DNA of 64,000 nt, taken from positions 5,580,001 through 5,644,000 of the forward strand of contig BSDZ01000008.1 in the NCBI GenBank assembly GCA_030268105.1, read 5' to 3'. This DNA comes from Volvox africanus. Lineage: Eukaryota > Chlorophyta > Chlorophyceae > Chlamydomonadales > Volvocaceae. A program made the translations under genes and the position numbers. This document shows, piece by piece, positions 52,884 to 63,900 of this stretch. Position 1 is the stretch's first letter; each line of letters begins with the position of its first letter. Below the pieces are notes generated by a model. The model was given only the letters and a program-made list of their open reading frames with translations, was not told the origin of the DNA and made no database searches.

Positions 52884-53483
52884 AATGGCGTGGTCCAGGA
52901 CATGCTGGAAGTGCGCTGTGGCGTTCCGCAGGCCGTACACCAGACGCCTGTACTCCATCAGCCGCCGTCGCCACCAGAAGCTAGTGTGCTCCCGATGCTC
53001 AGATGCCAGCGGAATCTGCAGGAAGGCAGTCCGGCAGTCCATCTTGGTAAGCCACAGCGAGTCCCCCACCTGCTGAAACAGCTGCTCCGGCAGCGGTGAC
53101 AGGTGCAGGTCGGGCAGAGTGGCAGCATTGAGCTCCTGTGCGTCCTGACAAAACCGCCGCTGCGTCCAGGTACCATCCACCGACCGCTTGGGCGGCAGGG
53201 TGGAGTTCATGGCGTACTGGCTGGAGCGGCTCTCTTCGATGATCCCGGCATCCAGCAGCTCCTGGCAGGCCGCGTCCATAGCGGCGTACTCCTCCTGACT
53301 GTGGGAACGGGGCCGCTGGTAGATGGGGCGCTGATGAGCAAGCTCGATGCGGGCAGGGCCCACGTCACCGCAATACTCTCCTAGATCCGCCATGCTGCGG
53401 GCGAAAACGCCGTTGTACTGATCCACCAATTCCTTAAACTGCGCGGCCAGCTCCGGCGGCATGTCCGGGCGGTCGCACAGCAA
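52884..53483 (-). pseudogene. Element C reverse transcriptase, N-terminal part
   Basis: The frame reads LADLGEYCGDVGPARIEL, RRFCQDAQELNAATLPD and LWLTKMDCRTAFLQIPL, giving fingers and palm motifs with the first catalytic Asp. It continues to LVYGLRNATAHFQHVLDHAI, where element B is inserted. The YVDD motif lies on the far side of B at about 45370. Confidence 0.88.
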
Positions 53484-53689
53484 CCACCTGCCAGCGGTGA
53501 CCGTGAACTTGGCCTCGGGCAGGAGTGTGCGCCGCCCTTCTGGTGTAAAATCTGCCGGCTCCAGAAAACCATCGTTGTCATTGTCAGAGTCGTTGCCCTC
53601 GTGGTCGCTGTCGTCGATGAGCGGCGGCAGCGGGTCAGCGACGGGGTAGTGGCGCCCCGCCGCAAGTGCCGGGGCACTAATGATGACCA

Positions 53690-54238
53690 GCCGCCCTCAC
53701 CAGTTGGGGGCGGCTGTAGATAAGCAGACGACGGGGGTTCCACTAACGCGGGCCACCGTACGACGACCGGGAGGTCGATAGGGTCGCGGCCCGGTGGCTG
53801 CAGCCGTAAATGCTCACGTCCTTCCTCCATATCCAAGTAGCACTGATGTGGGCCCAGCGCAGGCATACCCAGCAGCAGTTCAAACGCCTCCGCGCCCGCA
53901 TCGGCCACCACTAGTGCTGGGACGTTGGCAGCAAACACATCAGGCGTGCCGGCGCGAAACACCACATGGAGCCCCCCAGCGACCAAGCCCTTCAGGTGTG
54001 AACGGCCAGCGGCGGTGGTAACCGCAAACTCACCGTCTGGGTCAAGCTGCAGCTCGAGACGATCCGCCAGCCGCTGCGCAACAAGGACCACTGCGCTGCC
54101 AGTGTCCACCAACACCTGCGATGGTAGCTGCCCTTCCACCAGCAGTCCCTCCACGGCTGAGTTCTGCTGAAGGTACGGCAGTGGGGCAGCCACGCACAGG
54201 GGGGCCGCTGCACTTGAGTGTGAGACCACTGCAGCCAC
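53690..54238 (-). CDS. Element C aspartic protease region
   Basis: The frame contains SQVLVDTGSAVVLVAQRLAD, the DTGS active site of retropepsins, then FELLLGMPALG. It overlaps the end of the Gag frame by about 250 nt in another frame, as expected for translational frameshifting. The following RT frame is shifted again, near 53690. Confidence 0.8.
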
Positions 54239-57200
54239 CGGTGAGGCATACGGTGGCGGCAGCGTGGCTGAAGGCAGACCCTGCGGCGAAAGGAGTGCAG
54301 GCCAGCAAGGGCCGCCAACAGCCAGCCTTGAATATCATCCAGTCTGGAATTGTCGGGTCTTAGCTCGGACCTGGGGTCTGGGATCGTCGCCACGGCCGTT
54401 GCATCGCCAGCACCTGGGGGCGTGGCTGGGCGAAGAGCATGAGCCACCTCCGCTGCCCCCGCCATGGCAGCCCGGGGGAGTTGAGGAAATCCCATGGGCA
54501 TGCGTTCCCCGACCGTGGCGCCGATGGGGAAGACGGAGTACCCGGCAAAAGGCATTGGGATGGCCGGGGAGGGCATCACTGCAGCGTCGCCGGGCGCAGA
54601 GGAGCCGGCAGGGGCGACGGCATTGAGTGGCCAAGTGCCCGGTTGCCAGGGCGGGTGCGTGTGTGGAGGTGGAGGCGGCATCAGTGGTGACTGTACTGGT
54701 GTGTGTGTGGGCCGGTAGACAGCGGCTGGCGGGCCGGCATGGACCCCGGTGGCCGTGACGTGTGAGGGGGCGATGGAGGGGGCGGCCAGAGGGACAGGTG
54801 GCGCAGGGGGGCGCCAAGCTAGGGCTGCAGGTTGCACGGGCGCGGCGACCTCTGAGACGGCCGAGGATGGGAGCTGCTGCATGGCGAGGACGCTCTGGAG
54901 TGTGTCCTCAATGTGCTGGAGCTGCGCCTGTTCAATCGTGACTGTCATGGAGGGCGCCGCCGCCCGAGCCAAGAACTGCTGCGCCTGCACGACGCTGCCA
55001 GAGAGATCCCGCGGCACCTGTCCCGTCTGCTGCGCCTCCTGTAACTTGCGGCACATGTCACGGAACAACCCCTGGGGGTCTGTAGAGATCCGTGATGCCG
55101 AGACCTTGCACGCCGCCTGGGTGTGCGGCGTCCGTGCGAGGACATGCAACCTACAAGTCTTGTGCTGATGCGCCTGCCGCTGACCTTCACGGCAGACAAA
55201 GTCGGCTTTGGCGGCAGCCTCGGTGCTGACACCGCTCCCCTCAGGTGGGGTGGGCGGGCTGCCGCCGCCACCGCCTGCTTTTCCACCCTTGCCCTTGGCG
55301 GGCGCTAGCACGTGCGCAGGCACCGTGATGATCTTGTTGCGACTGCCACCACCGCCGCCACTGCCACCGGCGGTGGTGCCACCAGCACTGCTGGCAGCTC
55401 CACCGCCAGCATTGCCCCACGATCCCCCGCCGCCAGTGCCGCCTGTGCTGCGTGGCAGCAGGCCCTCCGAACCCTTGGCGTTGACCATGGCGTTTAGGAA
55501 CCGCAGAGCTTGCTCCATCGTCAGCGCATTCCGTTTGTCCTCTGCGAGAATGTCCTCCTTGCGCCGGACCAGGGAGTCATGCCCCGCAAGTGCTGCAATC
55601 GCAGCGTCGAAGAACCGTTGGGCCTTGCGGACCTCCGGGTACAGCTGGGCGTCCAGCTGGTCAAACTTGTTATTGAAGCCCTGGACCGCAACGTTGGGCT
55701 CCACGCCGGTGGGGTAGGCCCACTGGTCGAAGTCCTTTTGCAGGCGTTGCGCATTCAGGAGAACACGCGCCTGCACCTCCTTTAGCCAGGACGCGATGAG
55801 GTCCTGGCCGCCTCCGGCAGCCCGCTGCCCCCGGTAATCCGCATGCACCCCACCATGTGTGATGTAGTGCGCGTAGTGACGATCCACCACGCGGCCCAGC
55901 TCCTCAGGAGTGTATGTGCTCCGGAGGGGCGTGTTGACAGGAAGAAAGTCAGAGACCAACTTGCGCAGGACCTCCGAGTAGTCAGCACCCTGTCGCTTCT
56001 CGTGGGTCAGCGGGTACAGGGCGCATTCAGCATAGCTCAGCGCATGGGACTTAAAGGCCGTGAAACCATCGGATGCCCCGTCGTAGGCCTGTGCGTAGTC
56101 CCTAGCGCCTTTCATAGGTATCCAGTGTGGCGACATGGGCGCCACGATGCAGCCGGGCTGGCGGGGCTGCGGGTCGCCCACAAGGTTCACGACGCCAGTG
56201 GCATGGGGCGCGGAGCACTCATCAGGCGAGCCCAGAGCCGGGTGGATCGGAGGTGGTGGAGTGGAGTGGGGCGGAAGTGGAGCGGGTGGCTCGCCCGGCG
56301 GGTACCCAGGCGGCCCGCGTGGAGGCTGAGGAGGATCGGGCGGGGGCGTGCCCGGGGCATATGAGGCGGAGGCCACCGGCGCGGCAGGAGCAACCGCCGC
56401 CGGACCCGCTGAGGGGGGTGCAGGAGCCGGGTAGCGGGGCGGTCGCGGCTGCAGCGGCGGCCTGCCGGGCTGCAGCGGGGCAGGCGGCGGGCGCGGCTGC
56501 AGCCTGTCCTCCAGGCTCGCATAAAGCTCCTCCCAGCGGACCATCTGCACGGGGCAGTCAAGAAAGCGGGCAACGGCGGGGAGGAACGACATGAGATGGG
56601 TTGCGGTCCAGACAGGCGGGTCCGCGTCGGAGCTGCTGGGAGCGCACCGCAGCGTGCCCGAGTCTGGTGTCTCCCCTATCTGAGACAGGAGAGAGTGCGC
56701 TAATATGCCACGAAGGGAGTACCGGCGCTCAACAGCCATAGCGACATAGTCCACTTGTGCGAGCGACCAAAGCACAGGGGGCGGAAGCGGGTCTGGCGGG
56801 GCAAATGCATCAGTGGTGAAGTGCATTGACTCCCAGCACGGGGCCTCAAGTGGTGCTGGCGCCCTAGGCTGCCGCTGATCCGCCTCGGCTGGCAGTGGGA
56901 CAGCTCCCATCTGCGAAGCACCCCCTAAGCCTTGCCTCCCTGATAGGACCCCCTCAGTTCACACACCCCGCCTAAGTGAGCGCGTTGGTGGCCCAGACCC
57001 TCCCGGTCCATCCCCCAACGTGGAATGATACTCAGTGGCGGGCGTCAGCACTCCATCATCTCCACCGCCCGATGGTACAAAACGGCGGCCTCGGTGTCCA
57101 TCATGGTCCCAGGCGGGGTGCTCCGCAGGGGGAGCACCCCAGAAACCGCCCCATGGGTCCCAGCTTGGGGCGTCAGTGCCGTGTGGGCTCCTGGCATCGC

Positions 57201-57864
57201 CGCCGCCTGGGTGAGACGGCCGCGTATGCTCGTGTGCCGTAGCCGGCGCAGTGGCCGCTGATGTAGCGGCCGCAGGCGTGTCGGGGTCTGCAGCCGTGGG
57301 CAAGTGCGGGCCCATGGCCACTGGGGCACCAGTTGCCGCGCAGCCGAACGCTGCTTCTGCGCCGTCACCGCCACCGCTGCCATGACCGCCCGCGGCGACG
57401 GCGCGGTCGCCCGCCCTGGGGGGGGAAGGTGGCCCCTGGGGTCCAGAGCGAGCATCCCAACCAGCGCTTGCAGACACGCCTCGCCACCCACCTTCGGAGA
57501 GCACGGGAGAGACGGATCTGCCCGAGGAAGGGGCGCGGCTACCAGGGATGCCAGCTCCCCGCAGCCCCGAGAGGAAAAGGCGCGCCGGCGGGCCGTCCAG
57601 GTGTGGGCTGGGCGAGGCCTCCGTGTCAGAGCCAGGGCGCCGAAAAGAGATGGATCCCCCCGAGGCTGTTGGGGCTCCGGTCGATGCCGTCCCGCGGGGA
57701 GTGTAGCCGGCTTCCAGACGGGCCCCGGCGGCTAGGGCGTTGCTGCGCCAGTGTCCTTGTGTGAGACGCCACTGTCGTGGGTCCGTGGGTGATGGCTCAC
57801 GCTCCATGCGTGCGGAGCCGAAACCGTCCTCACTCGTCCGCGCAGATGTCAGTCTTGTGTCCAT
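53992..57864 (-). pseudogene. Element C Gag-like polyprotein, one internal stop
   Basis: Two frames in the same phase (57864-56959 and 56910-53992) are separated by a TGA at 56959-56957. Without it the product would be about 1290 residues. The N-terminal third is Pro/Gly/Ser-rich. The central part has capsid-like helices (YSEVLRKLVSDFLPVNTPL, QRLQKDFDQWAYPTG, EVRKAQRFFDAAIAAL). A Cys/His-rich stretch (CREGQRQAHQHKTC) may be a knuckle-like RNA-binding site, though it does not fit CCHC spacing. It is far longer than the Gag of A and B. Confidence 0.7.
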
Positions 57865-58650
57865 GTGCGGGGAACTTCGTTACTAGGTGTTGAAGAAAAG
57901 AATTCCTTGGGATGATGACCCAAGGTTAGCGATACCATAGAGGCGCGCTTGCCGTCGCGGTGATGAGACTGGCCAAGTCCCTTAATATCGGAAGCACCCG
58001 GAGGCGTCACGCGCTCCTACTGTCGCGGTGTAGATGCTGTCCGAAGAAAGAAGCGGAATGTGTAGATCTGCAGCTCCACACAAACGCCTGAAGCCCGAGC
58101 CCGTTCACGTGAGGACACGATGGCTTGGCTTCGCCTGGTAGTGGGTGTATGTGAGGCTGGCGCAGCAGTGTGCTAGCTGTAGCTCGGGCAACTACACTAG
58201 ACACTGGCCTCACAGCCCGGCCCTGAGGCGAGACTGCACTACCTGTTCCTAGCTCTGTCGGTGAAGGGGCGTCGCGCCGCGCAGTCACCTACTCCTCCAA
58301 GCTCTGTCGCGGAGTTCTATTGGCAGCTAAGCAGGGTGATCAGTCCTGATAGTGCCTTTATTAGGCTGATCTATTGGCGGCCTGGGCAGATGTGCGGAAT
58401 GTGAACTACTGTAAGAGTCTGTATATATTATTGTTACAATGGCTCAATTCCGAACAGTCTATATTGTGACCAGGCAAAGCGCTTCCAACGGGAAGTCTTC
58501 GCCTTAGGTAACAGCAAGAGATCACTGAAACGTACGGCTCTTGGATCCAGCAACGACCAACTGTCATTCACACGAATCAGCAGCTGTCGGAACTGTCGTT
58601 TCCTAACTGCTCTTTTACCAGAATTGTCATGCCGTCAACGGTGCATGACA
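57865..58650 (-). other. 5' terminal non-coding region of element C
   Basis: On the minus strand this begins TGTCATGCACCGTTGACGG and runs about 790 nt to the Gag start. A TGGTATCGCTAACC sequence at 57937-57924 is a possible primer-binding site, which would place the 5' LTR at about 58650-57940. The expected LTR end (CATGACA) does not precede it, so this remains a guess. Confidence 0.4.
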
Positions 58651-58654
58651 TCCC

Positions 58655-60187
58655 ATTCGTGAGGCCGACCGTCGTTTCTTTGTGTTTCATTTCTGCGGTG
58701 TGTTGTACCAGGTGAACACACTACCAATGGGCTGGCTCAACAGCCCTTATTGGTTTTCCAAGATCATGCGCAACGTCGTGCGTTTCTGGCGTGATCCCCT
58801 GGCCTCGGTTGGTGGTGGGCGTCCTCACCTGAAACCCCCCCTTCCCCCACACCAGTTTTATCCCCCGGCGCGGTGTGGTCGGCCCGCCCGGTTGGGTGTG
58901 CGTGTCTTGCCGTACCTTGATGATTTCCTGCTTGTTTTTGCTTCCGAGCAACAAGCCCGTGTTGGAGCCCAGTGGGTCAAGGAGAGCATTGAATTCTTGG
59001 GCCTATCTTGCCATCCCACGAAGTGCCAGTGGACACCGTCTTAGTCCGTTTACCATTTAGGTATCACCGTTAATACGGCGGATGGTTTGTTCGAGGTGCC
59101 CCAGGAGAAGTTGGCCAAGTTGCGCCGGCTGGCGATTGGACTGCGCATTACAGCCAAGAAGAATCGCCGCCTGGTTCAGAAGCGAGAGCTGGCTAAGTTG
59201 TGTGGTTTCGCTCAGAGTGTGAAGCTGGCCCTCACCCCCGCCCCCCTTTTCCTGCGCAACTTCTATGATGACCTCAAGCAGCCGGTGGGCTGGTCTGGCA
59301 GGGTGCGCCTGTCTCGGGGTTCTATGCGGGATCTTGATTGGTGGACGGCGGTGCCTACCCGACACTGTTCTGCGGCCATTCACTTAGGCCCCGCGGCTGT
59401 TGAGCTGTCTGTGGATGCATCCCGTCACTTGTGGGGCGCCGTGCTGCATGGTCGCACGGCGCGTGGTTACTGGTCGAGTGCTGAGGTGCCTGCGCACATC
59501 AATTGGAAGGAGCTGCGTGCCGTACGTTATGCATTGGAGTCCTTTTTGCCTTACGTGCAGCAGCGAGTCGTTTTGATTCGGGAGGATAACATGTGTACGC
59601 AGGCCGTTATAGGCCGCCTTTCTTCTCGGTCGCCCGCTATGCATGCTGAGCTCCAGTGCTTGTGGGATTTTCTTCAGAAGCACGGCATCATCTTGCAAGT
59701 CGAGCGTGTCGATAGTGCAGCTAATCAGGCGGATGTGGCTTCCCGTTGGGTTGATCGGGGTGACTACCGACTCCACCCTCTTTATTTTCGTTTGCTAGAG
59801 CGCCGGTTTGGTCCGTTCGATGTGGATCTGTTCGCCACGCACCTCAACACGCATGTGCCGCGCTTCTTTTCGCTTTTTCATTGCCCTGGCTCGGCCGGGG
59901 TCAACGCCTTGCTGCAGCCCTGGGTTGGGTCCAATGCTTACGGCTGCCCGCCCTTGGACACGGACTTCTTGTTGGCCGTGGTGCAGAAGGTCCGGGAGGA
60001 GCAAGCGTGCGTCACGTTGGTGCCCTATTGGACGGCACAATCATGGTGGCAGCTGCTGATGGAGCTACCGGTGGATCTGGTCTTCCTGCCTTCCAATACG
60101 GAGCTGTTCGCTCCGGGTGAGGGCGGGTCGAGCCGCAACCTACCCCCCCCTCAGTGGCAGGTGGTGGCAGTACGAGTGCAATGGTAG
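58655..60187 (+). pseudogene. Kangaroo-like RT C-terminus and RNase H
   Basis: The frame resumes with IREADRRFFVFHFCGVLYQV, VNTLPMGWLNSPYWFSKIM and the catalytic VLPYLDDFLLVF. A TAG (59042-59044, probably from CAG) interrupts it, and SVYHLGITVNTADGLFEVPQ continues in the same frame. RNase H shows VELSVDASRHLWGAVLHG, INWKELRAVRYALES and VLIREDNMCTQAVIGRL. A DIRS-type C-terminal region follows (GPFDVDLFATHLNTHVPRFF). The stop overlaps the recombinase ATG (ATGGTAG at 60181-60187). Confidence 0.88.
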
Positions 60188-61235
60188 ATTGGGCACTCAT
60201 GCGCGGCGCACGCGGAGCTGCTACCCCCGTGCCTCGCTATGCGTTGGACACGCGTTTGGCGACTGCCCCCCCGTTGGTCACCGGGTTACTAGTCGAACAT
60301 CTGCAAGCCGCGGCTCCTGGTCGGGATCACTCCTCGCGCCTGGAGCAGATCGCCACAGTCATCATGGCGCGTATCGGTACCAAGACTTGGCAGTCTTATG
60401 CCTCTCATTTTTCAGCGTTTGTGCGTTTTTGTATCGGGAGGGTATGGACTTCTTGCCTGCCTCCCGCTACATGGGGTTGTTATGGGCGCAATTCCTGGCT
60501 GCCCGGGGGACTGTCCAGGCGCGCACCGCGCAACCTTATTTTAGCGCAGTTAACACAGTGCATGATTTATTAGGCTTTCAAAAGCCGTGTGACGGAGACA
60601 ACGTACTTTTGTCGGCGTTTCGCAGGGGTTGGGAGCGCCTACAGGTCTCGCTAACCCCGCCCTCCGCCCTGGTCCTCGCCTTCAGTGCCATAGACGCGTG
60701 GTCCTTATATGAGCGACTCCCGTCGGTGCCAGTCGCGTCCGACCTGTTTATCCCTCTCCTGTTTGTCGTACTTAGTTTTTGTCTGTTTCTCCGGCCGGAC
60801 TCCCTACTGTCCGTCGTTTGGGCGCGTGTGTCTGTTGTTGATGGCGAGTCGACCTTCCAGTACAAGCCCCTGCACTGGAAAGCCCGCTTAGTCGCGCCTG
60901 AGTTGGCCCCGGTATTGCAGTTTCCGTTGGGCAATCTACCGCACCTACGGGTGGCCCTTTCCCAGTTATTTGCGCGGGATACGTCGCGTCTCTGGCCGGT
61001 GCGCCAGACAACGCAAGGGGCGGAGCGTTGGTTTGGTCGTGTTTTGTCGCAGTGCGGTTTGGAGCGGCTTCGGCCCGTACATACCCTGTACAGTCTGCGT
61101 CGCGGCGGTGCTTCGCGGGGGTGCCCCTGGATATTATCGAAGCCTTCGGCGTCTGGGCCGCAGGTTCCTCAGCGTTGCGGGAGCACTACCTCGACTTGGG
61201 GGTTCGTGGCTGCCCTTATGCGTTCGCGTTTTAGC
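60181..61235 (+). pseudogene. Kangaroo-like tyrosine recombinase, frameshifted
   Basis: It would integrate the circular cDNA. The N-terminal SAM-like part (GTKTWQSYASHFSAFVRFC) changes frame near 60440 and continues as REGMDFLPASRYMGLLWAQF and YFSAVNTVHDLLGFQKPC. The first catalytic Arg is in CLFLRPDSLLSV, and box II appears as LYSLRRGGAS. After a second frame change near 61115 the end reads VPLDIIEAFGVWAAGSSALR and REHYLDLG with the catalytic Tyr. Where relatives have His before SLRRGG this copy shows Tyr. Two frameshifts make it non-functional. Confidence 0.82.
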
Positions 61236-61308
61236 CCTCTCGCGGCCCGGCGCGTCGCGCCAGTGGCGGGACAGTTTTTCAACCGCTGAGAGGGGGTTTC
61301 TCTTCCTT

Positions 61309-61334
61309 TGGCAAAGTCTCGTAGCAGGAGCTAA
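61309..61334 (+). repeat. Kangaroo-like B1 repeat
   Basis: TGGCAAAGTCTCGTAGCAGG plus GAGCTAA-type end, 26 bp, recurs at 61617-61642 with one C/T difference. B1 directly abuts A2, giving the B1-A2-B2 order. Confidence 0.88.
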
Positions 61335-61492
61335 TGCGGGCTATGCGTAGCTTAAGCCGGGTTAGCTGCGGTACAGGACCTTACGTCCGATGAGTGGTAC
61401 GACTCGAGGAGGGCGATCCGTGTCCTCAGGTTCGCTATAAATAGCACTCGCTAGCTTTATTACTTATCTTGTTTTTGTTGTTCAGCTCGCGC
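61335..61492 (+). repeat. Kangaroo-like A2 repeat
   Basis: This is identical over 158 bp to A1 at 30234-30391, including TATAAATA at 61436-61443. The 124 bp between A2 and B2 are not repeated elsewhere in the window. Confidence 0.93.
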
Positions 61493-61616
61493 CCTGCCCT
61501 CCCACCCTGGTAGTCGCGTCACCCGCCTGTCGCTCTGCTACGTTATTTCTTTCCTTTGGTTCGGAACGACCTTTCTTTGGTCAGGCCGTTAGAGCACAGC
61601 CAATCTGTAACAGAAA

Positions 61617-61642
61617 TGGCAAAGTCTTGTAGCAGGAGCTAA
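61617..61642 (+). repeat. Kangaroo-like B2 repeat, right end of the element
   Basis: This is the partner of B1 and is followed by CATACTGG, which I take as flanking host DNA. It defines the right border of the whole nested complex. Confidence 0.82.
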
Positions 61643-61761
61643 CATACTGGAATAGAATTTTCGGAACTGTACGATCTTTCCCGTTGATAGGAGCAATGCC
61701 CCCAAAAGTGGAGCAGTCACATGATTGATGAAATATATTTTTTTATTACTGTCAGATTGCG

Positions 61762-62190
61762 ATGACTTTCAAAATATGGAGCCGCACTGGGAGCATGCAT
61801 GCTCTTCTAGTGATATTCCTATTTTGGGGTGCGGCGGCCACCCGTATTTCAAACAACTTGCGTGCTTCCGCTCAGTCTATAAAGGATGATCTTAACCAGC
61901 CATCGATTCTTGATTTGGAAAACGAAGATCAAGCTCTAGACGGCGTTTCAGCTAGTAGGCAACGTTCCGGTTTCAATCCTAAAGTTCAATTTAATGATGC
62001 TGGAGAGGATGACGAGGACGACGACATGGATGATAAGAGGTGCGATTTGCTGTCGCAACTGCCACAGCTGTCGGCTTTGACGCGTCACGGAATGCTGTCG
62101 TCAACAGACGCGCAGCTTTCATGTTCAATGGAGCGGAATAGTCTGAGCAAATCCAATGTTCTCAAGTGCCGACTCAGAGAAACTAGAGGT
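61762..62190 (+). CDS. First exon of an unrecognised secreted-type protein gene
   Basis: ATG at 61762 opens a 147-codon frame. The start MTFKIWSRTGSMHALLVIFL, then FWGAAATR, has the basic-hydrophobic-small pattern of a signal peptide or anchor. An acidic tract (EDDEDDDMDDKR) lies near residue 85-96. A GT donor after 62190 would precede the in-frame stop at 62200-62202. No family was recognised. It begins 120 bp right of the Kangaroo-like element. Confidence 0.5.
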
Positions 62191-62530
62191 TTATCGACAT
62201 AATATCCGCTAATTTCCATTTGTGCGGGCGTATGGACTCGCTCGCACGTGCTTCCCAGTCTGGAGGTGATGCTTGCTCGGGCCTTACCGTTATTTATATA
62301 TGTTTAGATACCATACTAAATCATTTTACTAAACATTCATCCATTAATGTTCGTGCGCAGGTTACGCGCAACTCGCCCTGCCAGTGCATATCCACACCGA
62401 TATCTGCCGGTGTATATACTGCCGGTGCATATCCAAACCGATGACAGCAGCTGCTGTTAAGCAACCCCCTTATTTTCACACGAGCTTACAGTCACATCTG
62501 TCACTGTGCCTGCGCCCCTCCTGTACTTCC

Positions 62531-63900
62531 CCGACCTGCCGGCCGCAGTTTCCTTCTGCTGGGCGCATCCTCGGACATCGGGAAGGGTGGCAGCGACGAC
62601 AATGGCAAGGATTTCTGCCTCAAGAACAAGTACCGCAAGTGGGTACAATATATATGTCGGGGTTCACATATCTTGTGCTTCTTGCAGTGCTAAGGTAGGA
62701 GGGTAGGTAGGAAGATGTAGGTTTTCTGCTAAATTTCGCTGCGGTCTTTGTCCCTAGCAAGGTGATAGATAGCTACGAGTCGGTCGAAAGGAACGACCGA
62801 CGCAGATGCGACAAAGAACTGCCTACCAAATACCCATCGTCCTCACCAATTCAATGACGCGTATGTGCGCAACTGCCACCCTAAGTAACACCAAAGACAC
62901 GCTGCCGCCTCCATATCTCCATTGCTCCAGCAGCTACTGCAGAACCACAACGAACCGTTCGTACCTCGAGTGTAGCAGATAACCGTAGATTTCCCCGATC
63001 GCTACACTCAGAACACTGACCAGTTACCTCGGGACTTTACGAGATGGGATTCATTAAATCATTTGTGATTGCTCTCTGACTTGCATTCACACCTGCCTAC
63101 CCATTTATACCCCCATCTCTTGATCACTAACTGCGTAGCTTCTCATTGATGTGGCATATGGAGAGATGACCGAGACGGAATCCGAACGAATTGTGCCGTA
63201 CTGTGTCATTACCGTCATCCTGATCAAAAAGCATCGTCTGGTATGTCACCAGGTGACCCCAGCCGCATATGTTTAAATTGCACCGGGATGATGATGGGTG
63301 TTCTGGGGTCATGTATCGTACGTATCGTACGTATACCTGCTATCGGCGCCGGCAAAGCGACACCTCCCCCCTCGGTCGCCTGCGTGTCTACCATTAGGCG
63401 GACCTTCAAGGTTGTGAAGGAAATGCCCTTTGTCGGCCTTTTCCCGGAGCTAAAGGTATGTGGTTAGTTTGGTAGTTAACATGTATGCATGCGTGCATGA
63501 CAACACACACATGGAATCGAACCTAGGTAATTTTGCGATGAGCGATACATGCATAGGAAGGAGAATGAGAAGGACGGAAGAAGTAAACTCGTGGGGGTGA
63601 GGGTGAGGGTGAGGGCGAGGGCGAGGAAGGGGGGACGCTTTTCCACCTAGCATGATACCTCGCCATCTTGCTGTGCAGCAGTGCAATTAGCCACTCCAGG
63701 CATACTCGGTCTTCGCTCGGTTGGTCTTCGCTCGTTAATCTCCCCTGGCCCCTGGCACTCACACTGATGGCTTCGTAACTCTGTCGCCAGCTAGCCTTGC
63801 ATCTCCCTCCCCGTTATCACAACCAGAGAACCCGGCGCTTTGAGGGCAGCGGAATCACGTTCGCGAACGGTTCTTACTGGGTGGTGTTCGACAGCTTGAG
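62531..63900 (+). CDS. Further candidate exons of the right-end gene, runs off window
   Basis: Candidate exons between AG and GT sites are about 62532-62643 (FLLLGASSDIGKGGSDDNG, then KDFCLKNKYRKW), 63139-63240 (LLIDVAYGEMTETESERIV, then PYCVITVILIKKHRL), 63398-63457 (RTFKVVKEMPFVGLFPELK) and 63827-63900 (TRRFEGSGITFANGSYWVV, then FDSLR). The last two join in phase; the others cannot all be connected with certainty. The FEGS..NGSYWVVFD pattern is reminiscent of secreted beta-propeller (phytase/esterase-like) proteins, but this is weak. The gene continues beyond the right edge. Confidence 0.4.

Larger units (their letters stand above)
40599..58650 (-). mobile_element. Ty3/gypsy-like element C, split by element B
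   Basis: The insert starts TGTCATG on the plus strand and ends CATGACA, and is flanked by TCCC (40595-40598 and 58651-58654). Without B it is about 10.6 kb. Reading the minus strand it encodes Gag, aspartic protease, RT, RNase H, a long unusual segment, integrase and a PHD finger. I could not find a long direct repeat between the two ends, so the LTRs are unresolved. A polypurine run near 40650-40660 sits only about 50 bp from the left end, so the 3' LTR may be largely lost or very short. Confidence 0.75.
30234..61642 (+). mobile_element. Kangaroo-like DIRS/PAT-group retrotransposon, interrupted by nested elements
   Basis: Removing elements A and C leaves about 4.7 kb with gag-like, reverse transcriptase/RNase H and tyrosine recombinase coding regions. 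The ends form split direct repeats in the order A1, ORFs, B1, A2, B2. A1 is 30234-30391 and A2 is 61335-61492; they are 158 bp and identical. B1 is 61309-61334 and B2 is 61617-61642; they are 26 bp with one mismatch. This arrangement and the recombinase in place of a DDE integrase define the PAT/Kangaroo group. No target duplication is expected and none is seen. Several stops and frameshifts make this copy dead. Confidence 0.88.

Noticed and set aside
63241..63262. A 22-nt intron joining 63139-63240 to PHMFKLHRDDD
   Set aside because: GT and AG borders exist, but 22 nt is too short for a credible spliceosomal intron, so the join was not used.
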